From Bacteroidales bacterium (GTDB taxonomy: Bacteria; Bacteroidota; Bacteroidia; Bacteroidales; Muribaculaceae): DNA of 64,000 nucleotides. Every line of letters starts with the position of its first letter. The first letter of the stretch is position 1. Where the stretch lies: contig JAAVFJ010000009.1 in NCBI GenBank assembly GCA_014800845.1, positions 62,001 through 126,000 of the forward strand. Reading direction: 5' to 3'. This document shows positions 34,335 to 42,530 of this stretch, one piece after another. The notes beneath the pieces were generated by a model that did no database searches, was not told the origin of the DNA, and saw only the letters and a program-made list of their open reading frames with translations. Both the position numbers and the translations under genes were made by a program.

Positions 34335-34457
34335 AGCTAATAATAGCTTTTGATTATACGCATCGCGCGCTCATCAACCAAAATGTCTATCAACTTTTAA
34401 CCATGAGATTTATTGACATATGAAAAATGAAAACGACGTGTCTCATGATTTCGGGTG

Positions 34458-34489
34458 CAAAGTTACGCACTTTCCCCGAAACAGACAAA
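34458..34489 (-). promoter_or_regulatory. Promoter of tRNA-Met
   Basis: The minus strand has TTTG (34486-34489), a 20-base spacer and TAACTTTG (34458-34465), giving a 5' leader of about 115 bases before the tRNA. Confidence 0.7.
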
Positions 34490-34518
34490 TTTTTCGCCGA
34501 CTTTTTTCGCCCGCCCCT

Positions 34519-34690
34519 GAATTTTTAGTAACTTTGCCTCGAACAAATCGCTGCGCGAACGGGTACCGGGCTCCCGCCCGACTATCCCTTTTGTTCTTCG
34601 GCGAAGTGAAACACTTTGCCACATACAAATGGTCGTGACCTCCCGCCCGACTACCCCTTTTTGTTCTTCGGCGAAGTTTTAGTAACTTTG
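34519..34690 (+). repeat. Promoter-bearing tandem repeat, locus A
   Basis: Three imperfect copies of a promoter module follow each other: TAACTTTG at 34529-34536, a decayed copy at about 34591-34620 and an intact one at 34660-34690 (TTTG, 19-base spacer, TAACTTTG). The block CCCGCCCGACTAnCCC followed by TTTTGTTCTTCGGCGAAGT occurs twice (about 34574-34607 and 34642-34677). The same spacer text recurs at 47795-47825. This fills the 365-base gap between the tRNA and the flippase-like gene, with the divergent tRNA promoter. Confidence 0.75.
34660..34690 (+). promoter_or_regulatory. Promoter of the flippase-like gene and kdsB
   Basis: TTTG at 34660-34663, a 19-base spacer containing TTCTTCGGCGAAG, and TAACTTTG at 34683-34690, ten bases before the ATG. 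The leader would be only a few bases. Confidence 0.72.
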
Positions 34691-34699
34691 CCAATAAAT

Positions 34700-35812
34700 A
34701 TGGCTGATAATTCTTCTGTTAATAATACGGTATCGGATGCGACCGGTAAGTCCATGAGCTGGTGGAAGATTCTTCTGCCGGTGCTCATCGGTCTGTCGGT
34801 GGTGGCGTGGCTCTTTTGGCGCGACGCCCGCTCCCAGGATCTCGGCGCCGAGCTGCGCGCCATCTCTTTTACGCCTTACGTCGTAGGGTGCATTGCCCTG
34901 GCATGGCTCTTCATGATCGGGCGCGACTTCGGCCTCTCCTGGCGTTTCCGTGCGCTGACTGACAGGCAATTATCCTGGAAACAGGCCATCAAGGTCAACT
35001 GTCTCTGTGAGTTTACCTCCTGCATCACCCCCTCGGCTGTGGGGGGCAGCTCGCTCGGCATGGTCTTCCTCAATCGCGAAGGCATAGAGCTGGGGCGCGC
35101 CACCACGCTGATGCTCACCACGCTCTTCCTCGATGAGTTTTTCTTTGTGGTCTCCTGCCCCATTGTGGTGCTCATAACCCCTGCCGGTGAGCTGTTTAAC
35201 AGCGGCGGCACTACCTTTCAGGCCGGCCTGCAACTCACCTTCTGGATTGTCTACGCCTGCATAACGGCCTGGACTGCCCTGCTCTTTTTCGGCATTATTC
35301 TCTGGCCCAAGGGCATCAGTTCCCTCATAAAGCGGCTCTTCCGCCTGCGCTGGCTCAACCGCTGGCAACAGCAAGCCAACGACTTGGCGGCCAACATGGT
35401 AGCCACAGCAGCCGCGCTCCGCTCCAAGCCCAAGCGCTTCTGGCTTGAGACCTTTGGGGGCACAGCCCTCTCCTGGACCTCTCGCTATCTGGTGGTCAAC
35501 GCCCTGTTTCTGGCCTTTGTGCCGCAGGCCGACCCGGATCAGTGGCTGATTCTTGCGCGCCAGTTTGTGGTGTGGGTAGTGCTGATGGTGAGCCCCACCC
35601 CCGGCGGCTCAGGCCTTAGCGAATGGCTCTTCACTGAGTTTTACGGCTCGCTGATTCCCACAGCAGCCCTCGCGCTGATTATGGCCATCTTCTGGCGCAT
35701 TATTTCTTATTACGTATATCTGATCATAGGAGCTGTCCTCGTGCCCCGCTGGCTGCGCGATTCCTTCTCGCGCTCTCGGAAAAGCTCTGGAAAACAAGCT
35801 GTCAAATCATGA
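34700..35812 (+). CDS. Lysylphosphatidylglycerol synthase TM/flippase-like membrane protein
   Basis: 370 residues from the ATG at 34700; an upstream in-frame start would read through the promoter repeat. About eight membrane helices. Family marks are GRDFGLSWRFRALTDRQLSW, FTSCITPSAVGGSSLGMVFL and MVSPTPGGSGLSEWLF, the glycine-rich motif of the UPF0104/AglD-like group. No catalytic lysyltransferase domain. Probably moves or modifies a lipid-linked substrate in the inner membrane. Its stop overlaps kdsB (ATGA), which hints at an envelope role. Confidence 0.85.
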   Translation: MADNSSVNNTVSDATGKSMSWWKILLPVLIGLSVVAWLFWRDARSQDLGAELRAISFTPYVVGCIALAWLFMIGRDFGLSWRFRALTDRQLSWKQAIKVNCLCEFTSCITPSAVGGSSLGMVFLNREGIELGRATTLMLTTLFLDEFFFVVSCPIVVLITPAGELFNSGGTTFQAGLQLTFWIVYACITAWTALLFFGIILWPKGISSLIKRLFRLRWLNRWQQQANDLAANMVATAAALRSKPKRFWLETFGGTALSWTSRYLVVNALFLAFVPQADPDQWLILARQFVVWVVLMVSPTPGGSGLSEWLFTEFYGSLIPTAALALIMAIFWRIISYYVYLIIGAVLVPRWLRDSFSRSRKSSGKQAVKS

Positions 35813-36564
35813 CTTTTCTCGCTATAATCCCCGCCCGCTACGCCTCTACGCGTTTCCCAGGCAAACCGCTCGCCATGCTTGGCGACACTGAAGTAATCAA
35901 TCATGTCTGGCGCCGGGTGGAGAAAGCCGGGGTGCCCGCCGTGGTGGCTACCGACGACTCCCGCATCTTCGACTGCGTCACTGCCGCCGGCGGACGCGCC
36001 GTCATGACCCGCGCCGACCACAAGTGTGGCACCGACCGCCTCGTGGAGGCTGTGGAGAAGCTCGCCACCGATGCCGACGTGATAATAAATGTGCAGGGTG
36101 ATGAGCCTTTCATCCACCCTACTCAGATTCAGTCGCTTACCACTCTCTTCACCAACCGCCCCGACACACAGATAGCCACTGTGGTGCGCCTCTATCCGCA
36201 GGATGCTCCGGCCTCCGGGCTCCTGGACCCCAATGTGGTGAAGGTAGTGACTGACAATCAGGGGGATGCCCTCTACTTCTCACGCAGCGCCATCCCCTAC
36301 CTGCGCGGGGTGGAGCAGCAGGAGTGGCCCTCACGCCACCATTTTCTCACCCATGTGGGCATCTACGCCTATAAGCGCGAGATACTGATGAGCCTGCCCG
36401 GGCAGCCCCCCTCACCGCTCGAAACAGCCGAAAGCCTCGAGCAGCTCCGCTGGCTGCAGGCCGGTCTGAAGATTTCCACCGTGGAGACCGACAAACCCAC
36501 CGTAGGCATCGACACCCCCGCCGACCTCGAAGCCGCCCGCAGCTATCTTAATTCACTTTTTTAA
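35809..36564 (+). CDS. kdsB: 3-deoxy-manno-octulosonate cytidylyltransferase
   Basis: 251 residues. Begins FLAIIPARYASTRFPGKPLA, the CTP-binding motif. Then ADHKCGTDRLVEAVEKL, INVQGDEPFIHP and the late HVGIYAYKREILMSL with LESAESLEQLRWL-type ending (ETAESLEQLRWL). It makes CMP-Kdo for the lipopolysaccharide core. Translationally coupled to the preceding membrane protein gene. Its 3' end overlaps the convergent small gene by 17 bases. Confidence 0.95.
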   Translation: MTFLAIIPARYASTRFPGKPLAMLGDTEVINHVWRRVEKAGVPAVVATDDSRIFDCVTAAGGRAVMTRADHKCGTDRLVEAVEKLATDADVIINVQGDEPFIHPTQIQSLTTLFTNRPDTQIATVVRLYPQDAPASGLLDPNVVKVVTDNQGDALYFSRSAIPYLRGVEQQEWPSRHHFLTHVGIYAYKREILMSLPGQPPSPLETAESLEQLRWLQAGLKISTVETDKPTVGIDTPADLEAARSYLNSLF

Positions 36565-37072
36565 GAATTTTATTATAATCCCAGACTGTTCCTATAGGAA
36601 TAATATTACGCTGCGCCAGTTTCTTGGCTTGACGTGAACCCGGCGTGATTTTCAATGCAGTATTCCCAGAAGATATCCAATAAAACTTATGAGCCCCACT
36701 ATGTAATTTGGGCATTGTCAAAATCTCCGGAGCATAGTCGGTCAACCACTTTTTGACAAAATCCACCTTCTTTATTACGCACTCAATCTCTGAAGTAGAT
36801 GCCGGATGGACCTCCAAGAAAAAAATACGACCATCATATTCTATTGCGTAATCCCATCTGTTAGCTTCCGGAAATTTAGATTCTGCAGCGGCATCAAGTT
36901 GAACACTGCAACCTATTAAAGCTGGCAATGGGACCTTTATAAACTTCCTCTCACTTCCCTTTATTGCCCCTAAGCCTGCTTTATAAAATTCTCTAAGATG
37001 AGTATTCTTTCTACACAGATCCAAAAGTTCCGAAGCATATGGTTTTCTCAAAAGATTTGGTTTTGCTGACAT
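36548..37072 (-). CDS. Small putative PD-(D/E)xK-like protein of an A+T-rich island
   Basis: 174 residues, family not recognised. The core reads NRWDYAIEYDGRIFFLEVHP. Asp74, then Glu87-Val-His89, sits at the strand-turn-strand position of PD-(D/E)xK nucleases, with His where Lys is usual; Glu64 could be a further ligand. A basic C-terminal helix follows (GSRQAKKLAQRN). No signal or membrane segment. Codons are A+T-rich, unlike kdsB, which it overlaps tail to tail. It lies 197 bases downstream of an ATPase gene on the same strand, and the two probably form a unit. The nuclease reading is inference. Confidence 0.65.
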   Translation of the reverse strand: MSAKPNLLRKPYASELLDLCRKNTHLREFYKAGLGAIKGSERKFIKVPLPALIGCSVQLDAAAESKFPEANRWDYAIEYDGRIFFLEVHPASTSEIECVIKKVDFVKKWLTDYAPEILTMPKLHSGAHKFYWISSGNTALKITPGSRQAKKLAQRNIIPIGTVWDYNKILKKVN

Positions 37073-37268
37073 AAGTAAGTATCAAAAATTAAACGATATC
37101 AAATTCTGAAGTAAGTGTTATATATTGAACATATAATTCTTGTTCTTTTAGGCCGCTTTCACCTTGTCACTCAGTCGCATAGCTTATGCTATGCACCCCC
37201 GCGCAGCGGCAAAATCGCCTCGAAAATAACTGCGCCTTATATGGCCATTAATTTTTGACACTTACTTA
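37072..37268. repeat. Inverted-repeat-bounded 197-bp element
   Basis: The ends 37072-37092 and 37248-37268 are inverted repeats matching at 20 of 21 positions. Inside is a palindrome GCATAGC-TTAT-GCTATGC (37178-37195) and a GC-rich patch unlike the A+T-rich ends. No ORF. It exactly fills the gap between the ATPase stop and the small gene's ATG. It resembles a MITE or a large structured spacer. Confidence 0.7.
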
Positions 37269-37269
37269 A

Positions 37270-38415
37270 TCATATTAAAAATTGAGCAACCACATCGTTG
37301 ACACGAGTGGAAAATTCAGAAATACCACCCCATTCAGAGAGAGCTAACTCATCAGAATAAACATCAAGCTCGCTAATATCTTTGGAATAAACTTTATTAC
37401 CTTTCCCATCGCGAGAGAAATAAAAGGTTTTAATAGTTTTATTACATATCTTGCTCAACATCATTCCTACAGAAGATGTCTTAGAAACTTTTAACAGTGC
37501 GCACAGTGCACCATGGAAATCTTCAGTATGATTATTTAGTGTGTTGAAAGCCCACGCAAATTCAATAAAAAGAGATGAATGAGTGGACACAATTACTCTA
37601 TATCCGTCTGCAATCAATTCACATATTTGCAATAATACACTGAGTATAGCCATAGGATGCAGCCCCATTTCTGGCTCTTCAATAATAACGGTAGTATATC
37701 TATCACGTTTTATCACCCTTGACGGAGGTCCGGAAAGACAATAAAATGCCAACAACAAGGGCATAAACTCCTTTTGACCGGCACTCCACGCCATAAAAGG
37801 AATATTCATTTCGTCTACAGACAATAACATTTTCTTTTGACCGGCAACCTCCGCCATTATTACCCTTCCATCATGGAAAATACTTTTATCAAAAGATTTT
37901 TTCTGAATATTCTTCAGTCGTTCTTTTATGGGGAAAATTATAGTTTTATTTGCCATTCCAAATTGAACAAAAGTTCGGAGGGTCTCGGTAAATTCTCTTA
38001 AGACATACGGAGTAGTAAATGAAAAATCACTAAAAAATTTTGGATAACCGTCCCCCATACAGATAATACGTTGGGCCGGAACATAAAATACCGAGCCTTC
38101 CGCACCTGAAGAATTTTTTGAAAGCTTTGCAAGAGTTAATTCTTTGCCATCGAGCACGACATGGGTATTCGAGCGCCAAATACTATCCATACCTTCACCA
38201 AAATAGACATTTAATATCTTTTTGGCATTATGACCAAGAATATAATTATATCTATCAAGCGTTTCTATAATGCTATCTCTATCCTCAATCAACTTTATTG
38301 TCTCAAGAGTGATACTCTTTCCACTTGCTTGGGGTCCGACAAAAAAAGTCAGGTCACCAAACTCAATGTCAACTTCTCCAATTGGGCCTAAGTTATTAAT
38401 CTTTAAATGTCTCAT
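37270..38415 (-). CDS. RecF/SMC-like AAA ATPase of an A+T-rich island
   Basis: 381 residues of the ABC-type AAA (AAA_15/OLD-like) class. Walker A is GPQASGKS (27-34), the signature-like motif WSAGQKEF (210-217), Walker B TTVIIEEPEMGLHP (241-254) and switch His in IVSTHSSLF (275-283). There is no C-terminal Toprim domain, so it is not a complete OLD nuclease. Proteins of this type form the ATP-driven sensor in many two-gene phage-defence systems, with the effector next door. Here the neighbour is a small putative nuclease. Strong A+T bias and isolation between housekeeping genes point to transfer. Confidence 0.82.
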   Translation of the reverse strand: MRHLKINNLGPIGEVDIEFGDLTFFVGPQASGKSITLETIKLIEDRDSIIETLDRYNYILGHNAKKILNVYFGEGMDSIWRSNTHVVLDGKELTLAKLSKNSSGAEGSVFYVPAQRIICMGDGYPKFFSDFSFTTPYVLREFTETLRTFVQFGMANKTIIFPIKERLKNIQKKSFDKSIFHDGRVIMAEVAGQKKMLLSVDEMNIPFMAWSAGQKEFMPLLLAFYCLSGPPSRVIKRDRYTTVIIEEPEMGLHPMAILSVLLQICELIADGYRVIVSTHSSLFIEFAWAFNTLNNHTEDFHGALCALLKVSKTSSVGMMLSKICNKTIKTFYFSRDGKGNKVYSKDISELDVYSDELALSEWGGISEFSTRVNDVVAQFLI

Positions 38416-38431
38416 GAGTAATTACTTTCCA

Positions 38432-38463
38432 CAAAAGTACAAATTTTTATTGTTACTATCAAA
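38432..38463 (-). promoter_or_regulatory. Promoter of the ATPase gene
   Basis: The minus strand has TTTG (38460-38463), a 20-base spacer and TACTTTTG (38432-38439), with a leader of about 11 bases. Confidence 0.7.
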
Positions 38464-38476
38464 CTAACAACCAAAA

Positions 38477-38520
38477 AAATCTTCGGCAAAAATCTTGTCT
38501 TTGATTTTTGCCGAAGATTT
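38477..38520. promoter_or_regulatory. Perfect 18-bp palindrome in a divergent promoter region
   Basis: Arms 38477-38494 (AAATCTTCGGCAAAAATC) and 38503-38520 are perfect reverse complements around an 8-base loop. The right arm is the spacer of the DUF2723 promoter, and its -33 TTTG (38500-38503) sits in the loop. The position suits an operator or a hairpin affecting both directions. Confidence 0.8.
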
Positions 38521-38530
38521 ATTACCTTTG
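38500..38530 (+). promoter_or_regulatory. Promoter of the DUF2723 gene
   Basis: TTTG at 38500-38503, a 19-base spacer and TACCTTTG at 38523-38530. Leader about 75 bases to the ATG at 38612. Confidence 0.75.
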
Positions 38531-38611
38531 TGGGCTGTAAAATGCGGACTCAGGTTCTTGTACAATAACCTGAGCTAAAGCAATCGCACATTATTTTGAA
38601 TTAATGATATT

Positions 38612-41600
38612 ATGGTTTTTAGCCGACGTTACAATCTTATTAATAATGCGTTGGGCTGGGGCGTTTTTGTTATCGCTCTGCTCTCGTACTGGCTCACGCT
38701 CGAGCCTACGGCCTCCTATTGGGACTGCGGCGAGTTTATCACCCAGGCCGACAAGCTTGAAATCGGTCACCCGCCCGGCAACCCCATCTTTATGCTCACG
38801 GCGCGCTTTTTCGCCAACTTCGCTTTCGGCGATGCCGCCCGCGTGGCGCTGATGGTCAATGCCATGAGCGGCCTGCTCAGCGCCCTCACTATTCTGCTGC
38901 TCTTCTGGACGGTGACCCACCTGGTGCGCCGCCTCGTGATGTATTCCCCCCGCAGCAACATCGCCACCGACGGTGAGCCCTCACTCACTCAGTATCTGCT
39001 GATTATGGGCTCCGGCATCTGCGGCGCTCTGGCATACGCCTGGAGCGACACCTTCTGGTTCTCTGCCGTGGAGGCCGAGGTTTACGCCTTCTCCAGCTTC
39101 TGCACCGCCCTGGTGTTCTGGCTCATTCTCAAGTGGGAAAACCACTGCGACGAACCCCGCGCGGACCGCTATCTGATTCTCATAGCCTACGTGATCGGCG
39201 TCTCTGTAGCCGTCCATCTGCTCAACCTGCTCTGTATCCCCGCCATAGTGCTCGTCTACTGCTTCCGCCGCTTCCCCGGTATGAATGTAGGCAAATCGCT
39301 GCTGGCGCTGCTCGTGAGCTTCGCCATAATCGTGCTGGTGCTCTACGGCCTCGTGCCCGGCTTCATCAAGGTGGCGCAGTGGTTTGAGCTGCTGTGTGTC
39401 AACACCTTCGGCATGGGCTTCAACTCCGGCACCGGCCTCTATGCGCTCATCACTCTGCTCGTGTTCATCTGGGCCCTCGTGGAGCTCTATCGCCAGCAGT
39501 CAGCCGCGCTCATCAGAGCGAGCTTCTTTGTGGCCACTCTGCTCTCGGGCATGCTCTTCATAGGCAGCAGCCTCATCATAGGCATCCTGCTGGCCTGTGT
39601 GCTCGCTTACTTCCTCTTCTTCAAGTGGAAAAAGGGGCTGCCGGTGCGCTGGCTCAATGTGGCCATGTGGAGCATCTGCGTAATCTTCGTGGGCTACAGC
39701 TCCTACGCGCTGATTCTCATACGCTCCGGCGCAGCCACCCCCATGAACCAGAATCAGCCCGACAACGTGTTTGACCTGTCGGCCTACCTCAGCCGCGAGC
39801 AGTATGGCGAGACTCCGCTGCTCTACGGACAGACCTTCGAAAGCTCCCCCATGCAGGAGATGACCGACGAAATCGACCCCCGCGAGAATCTCCCCGCCGG
39901 CTACAGCCCCACCCATGAGCGCACGCTCGTGACCAAGGGCAAAGCCGAGTATGCCAAGGGAGTGAAGAATGCGGTGCCCGATAATGCCAACGAGTTCCTC
40001 ACTCAGGAGCAGGTAGACAAGGTGGTGACCGCCTCCAAGTCAGGCCGCCCCTTCTACGCGCTCTATGACTATGTGGCTGAATACAAGATGAATCCGGAGC
40101 TCAACGTGCTCCTGCCCCGCATACACTCCACCGCTCCCGGCCATGCTCAGGCCTATGAGCTCTGGGTGCCCTCGCTGCGCGACGCCGAGCGTGTGGAGCT
40201 CTCTGCCTGGGACCCCCGCACGCAGACCAACGTGCCCCTGCTCTCCACTCAGCAGGCGGTGAACGAGGCTGGCGAATATTACCAGCCCATCGAGACTGCA
40301 CGCAAGCCCTCGTTCTGGCAGAACATGCAGTTCTTCTTCAACTATCAGCTCAACCACATGTACTGGCGCTACTTCCTCTGGAACTTCGCCGGCCGACAGA
40401 ATGATGTCAACAATCAGTATGGCGAAAAGGATGCCGGCAACTGGCTGACAGGCATCCCCGTCATCGACAACGCCCGACTTGGCGACCAGTCGCTCCTCCC
40501 CGCCGACCTTGGCAAGGAGAACAAGGGGCATAACGTGTTTTACATGCTCCCGTTGCTGCTCGGCATCATCGGTCTGCTTTGGCAGGCTCTGCGCGGACGC
40601 CGCGGCATCGAGCAGTTCTGGGTGGTCTTCTTCCTCTTCTTCATGACCGGCATAGCCATAGTGCTCTACCTCAACCAGCCCCCCCTCCAGCCCCGCGAAC
40701 GTGACTACGCCTTCGCCGGCTCCTTCTACGCCTTCGCAATCTGGATCGGCATGGGTGTGGCCGGAATCTACTACGGCCTCAAGTGGCTGCTTGAGCGCCG
40801 TCAGCAGAAAGCCGGTCGTCCCTCGGAGAACTCCGAGAGCTCCGAGAACTCCCAACCCTCCGCTGACGCCCACAAGAACTTAGCCTGGATAGCCGCCGCA
40901 ATAGGCCTCTTAGTGCCCCTGCAGATGGTCTCTCAGACCTGGGACGACCATGACCGCTCAGGCCGCTACGCCGCCCGCGACTACGCCATCAACTATCTGG
41001 AAAGCCTTGAGCCCAACGCCATTATCTTCTGCAACGGCGACAATGATACCTTCCCCCTCTGGTATGCCCAGGAGGTCGAGGGTGTGCGCCCCGACGTGAA
41101 GATTATCAACCTCTCCTATCTGGCCTCCGAGTGGTATGCCAACCAGCAGCGTCTGCAGACCTACTCGGCCATGCCGGTAGAATTCACCGCTAAGCCCGAG
41201 GACTACGCCTACGGACGCCGCAGTGTGACCTACATCACCCGCGTGACCGACCGCACCACCCCCACGCCGCTCGTCACGGCGCTCAAGGAAATCTACGGCC
41301 CCGACGCCATAGACCGCGGCTACAATCTCCCCATAGCTCTCCACTCCAACACCTATATACCCGTCGACTCCGCAGCCGTAGTGAAATCGGGCCTCGTAAG
41401 CCCCGAGGAGGCCAAGCTGCTGGAACCCATGATTCCCGTGCAGCTCTCATCAATGAGCCTGGGCAAGCTGCTGATGCTCGACATCATCGCCACCAACGCT
41501 CAGAATGGCTGGAAGCGACCCATCTATTGGGCTATGACAGTGGGCAGCGACCAATACTCGCAGTTCCTCCCCTATCTGCGCCAGACCGGCATGGCTCTCC

Positions 41601-42529
41601 AGCTTGTGCCCTATCAGGCTAATCAGAAGGTCAACACCCGCCTGGCTTACCCCATCATCATGAACAAATACCGCTGGGGTGGCGCCGAAAATGGCAAAGC
41701 CTACTTCGACGAGACTGCCGGCCGCATGCTCTCGGGCGTGCGCATGACAGTGCTCGACCTGGCCAATTCCCTCACCCAGCAGGGCGACTTCAAGAAGGCG
41801 CTGGAGGTGGTCCGCACCTACGAAAAGAACCTGGGTGACGGGGTGCGCCCCGCCAATTTCCAGGACGTCTACACCCTCGGCACCGTCTACTGTGTGATCG
41901 GCGACGAGACTCACGACAAGAAGCTCACCGAGCATGGCCTGCGCATACTGGCCGACGGCCTCAAGCGCTACGCTACCAACGTGAAATACATGCTCGACCT
42001 GGGCCAGCGCTACGGCTTCTATGAGGCCACAGGCCAGGATGGCACCGTGACCGTGCAGGTCAACGTTATGACAACCCCCGAGAACCAGGCTATTCTCTAC
42101 AGCTACTACGTGATGGTGCAGGCCTATGAGACCTATGCCGGCACCCCCGCCACACTCAAGCTGCTCAAGGGCTTCGGCATCTCTGAAAAGCTTCTGAACC
42201 AGCTGCGCAAATACTACGAGGACTCCATCACCCCCCGCGCTGTCAATGCCGGCGGCGTACCTGCCGACGGCTATGTGGCCGAGATAGGCAAATGGATCGA
42301 GATTGTGTCGGTAATGCAGGAGAAGAGCCCTGAGGAATACCGCAACTCAGCCCCCGAAGAGCTCGAGATTGACTCCGCCTTCGCCATAGTGCTCGCAGAA
42401 TTCCTGCAGAGCGGCGGCACCGAGGAGATGCTCTCCCCCTACGCCGAGAAGCTCGAAAAGATAGACCTGGACCGCAGCATGAACCTGGCCAAAGCCTACC
42501 GCGAAGCCCACCCCGAGCTGGGACAGTAA
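38612..42529 (+). CDS. DUF2723 GT-C-like polytopic membrane protein
   Basis: 1305 residues. The N-terminal 250 are the DUF2723 domain, with the acidic motif ASYWDCGEFITQADKLEIGH and PPGNPIFMLTARFFANFAFG as in protein O-mannosyltransferase-like GT-C enzymes. About a dozen helices follow to near residue 780, then a large soluble region rich in Tyr, with TPR-like helices near the end. It is probably a periplasm-facing glycosyltransferase using a lipid-linked donor, perhaps for protein O-glycosylation; that is inference. A repeat-encoded insert PSENSESSENSQPS (bases 40822-40860) lies in a loop before the last helix. Confidence 0.88.
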   Translation: MVFSRRYNLINNALGWGVFVIALLSYWLTLEPTASYWDCGEFITQADKLEIGHPPGNPIFMLTARFFANFAFGDAARVALMVNAMSGLLSALTILLLFWTVTHLVRRLVMYSPRSNIATDGEPSLTQYLLIMGSGICGALAYAWSDTFWFSAVEAEVYAFSSFCTALVFWLILKWENHCDEPRADRYLILIAYVIGVSVAVHLLNLLCIPAIVLVYCFRRFPGMNVGKSLLALLVSFAIIVLVLYGLVPGFIKVAQWFELLCVNTFGMGFNSGTGLYALITLLVFIWALVELYRQQSAALIRASFFVATLLSGMLFIGSSLIIGILLACVLAYFLFFKWKKGLPVRWLNVAMWSICVIFVGYSSYALILIRSGAATPMNQNQPDNVFDLSAYLSREQYGETPLLYGQTFESSPMQEMTDEIDPRENLPAGYSPTHERTLVTKGKAEYAKGVKNAVPDNANEFLTQEQVDKVVTASKSGRPFYALYDYVAEYKMNPELNVLLPRIHSTAPGHAQAYELWVPSLRDAERVELSAWDPRTQTNVPLLSTQQAVNEAGEYYQPIETARKPSFWQNMQFFFNYQLNHMYWRYFLWNFAGRQNDVNNQYGEKDAGNWLTGIPVIDNARLGDQSLLPADLGKENKGHNVFYMLPLLLGIIGLLWQALRGRRGIEQFWVVFFLFFMTGIAIVLYLNQPPLQPRERDYAFAGSFYAFAIWIGMGVAGIYYGLKWLLERRQQKAGRPSENSESSENSQPSADAHKNLAWIAAAIGLLVPLQMVSQTWDDHDRSGRYAARDYAINYLESLEPNAIIFCNGDNDTFPLWYAQEVEGVRPDVKIINLSYLASEWYANQQRLQTYSAMPVEFTAKPEDYAYGRRSVTYITRVTDRTTPTPLVTALKEIYGPDAIDRGYNLPIALHSNTYIPVDSAAVVKSGLVSPEEAKLLEPMIPVQLSSMSLGKLLMLDIIATNAQNGWKRPIYWAMTVGSDQYSQFLPYLRQTGMALQLVPYQANQKVNTRLAYPIIMNKYRWGGAENGKAYFDETAGRMLSGVRMTVLDLANSLTQQGDFKKALEVVRTYEKNLGDGVRPANFQDVYTLGTVYCVIGDETHDKKLTEHGLRILADGLKRYATNVKYMLDLGQRYGFYEATGQDGTVTVQVNVMTTPENQAILYSYYVMVQAYETYAGTPATLKLLKGFGISEKLLNQLRKYYEDSITPRAVNAGGVPADGYVAEIGKWIEIVSVMQEKSPEEYRNSAPEELEIDSAFAIVLAEFLQSGGTEEMLSPYAEKLEKIDLDRSMNLAKAYREAHPELGQ
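40822..40860. repeat. CTCCGAG 9-bp repeat inside the DUF2723 gene
   Basis: Four 9-base units (CTCGGAGAA, CTCCGAGAG, CTCCGAGAA, CTCCCAACC) read in frame as Ser-Glu-Asn/Ser triplets in a hydrophilic loop. They match the core units of the intergenic elements. Confidence 0.85.
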
Positions 42530-42530
42530 C

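Noticed and set aside
34616-34699. 28-residue N-terminal extension of the flippase-like protein
   Set aside because: It lies over the promoter repeat and upstream of the predicted transcription start.
36548-38415. PARIS, Septu or Gabija system
   Set aside because: The ATPase type is compatible, but the partner lacks DUF4435/Toprim, HNH or UvrD features, so none of these names is justified.
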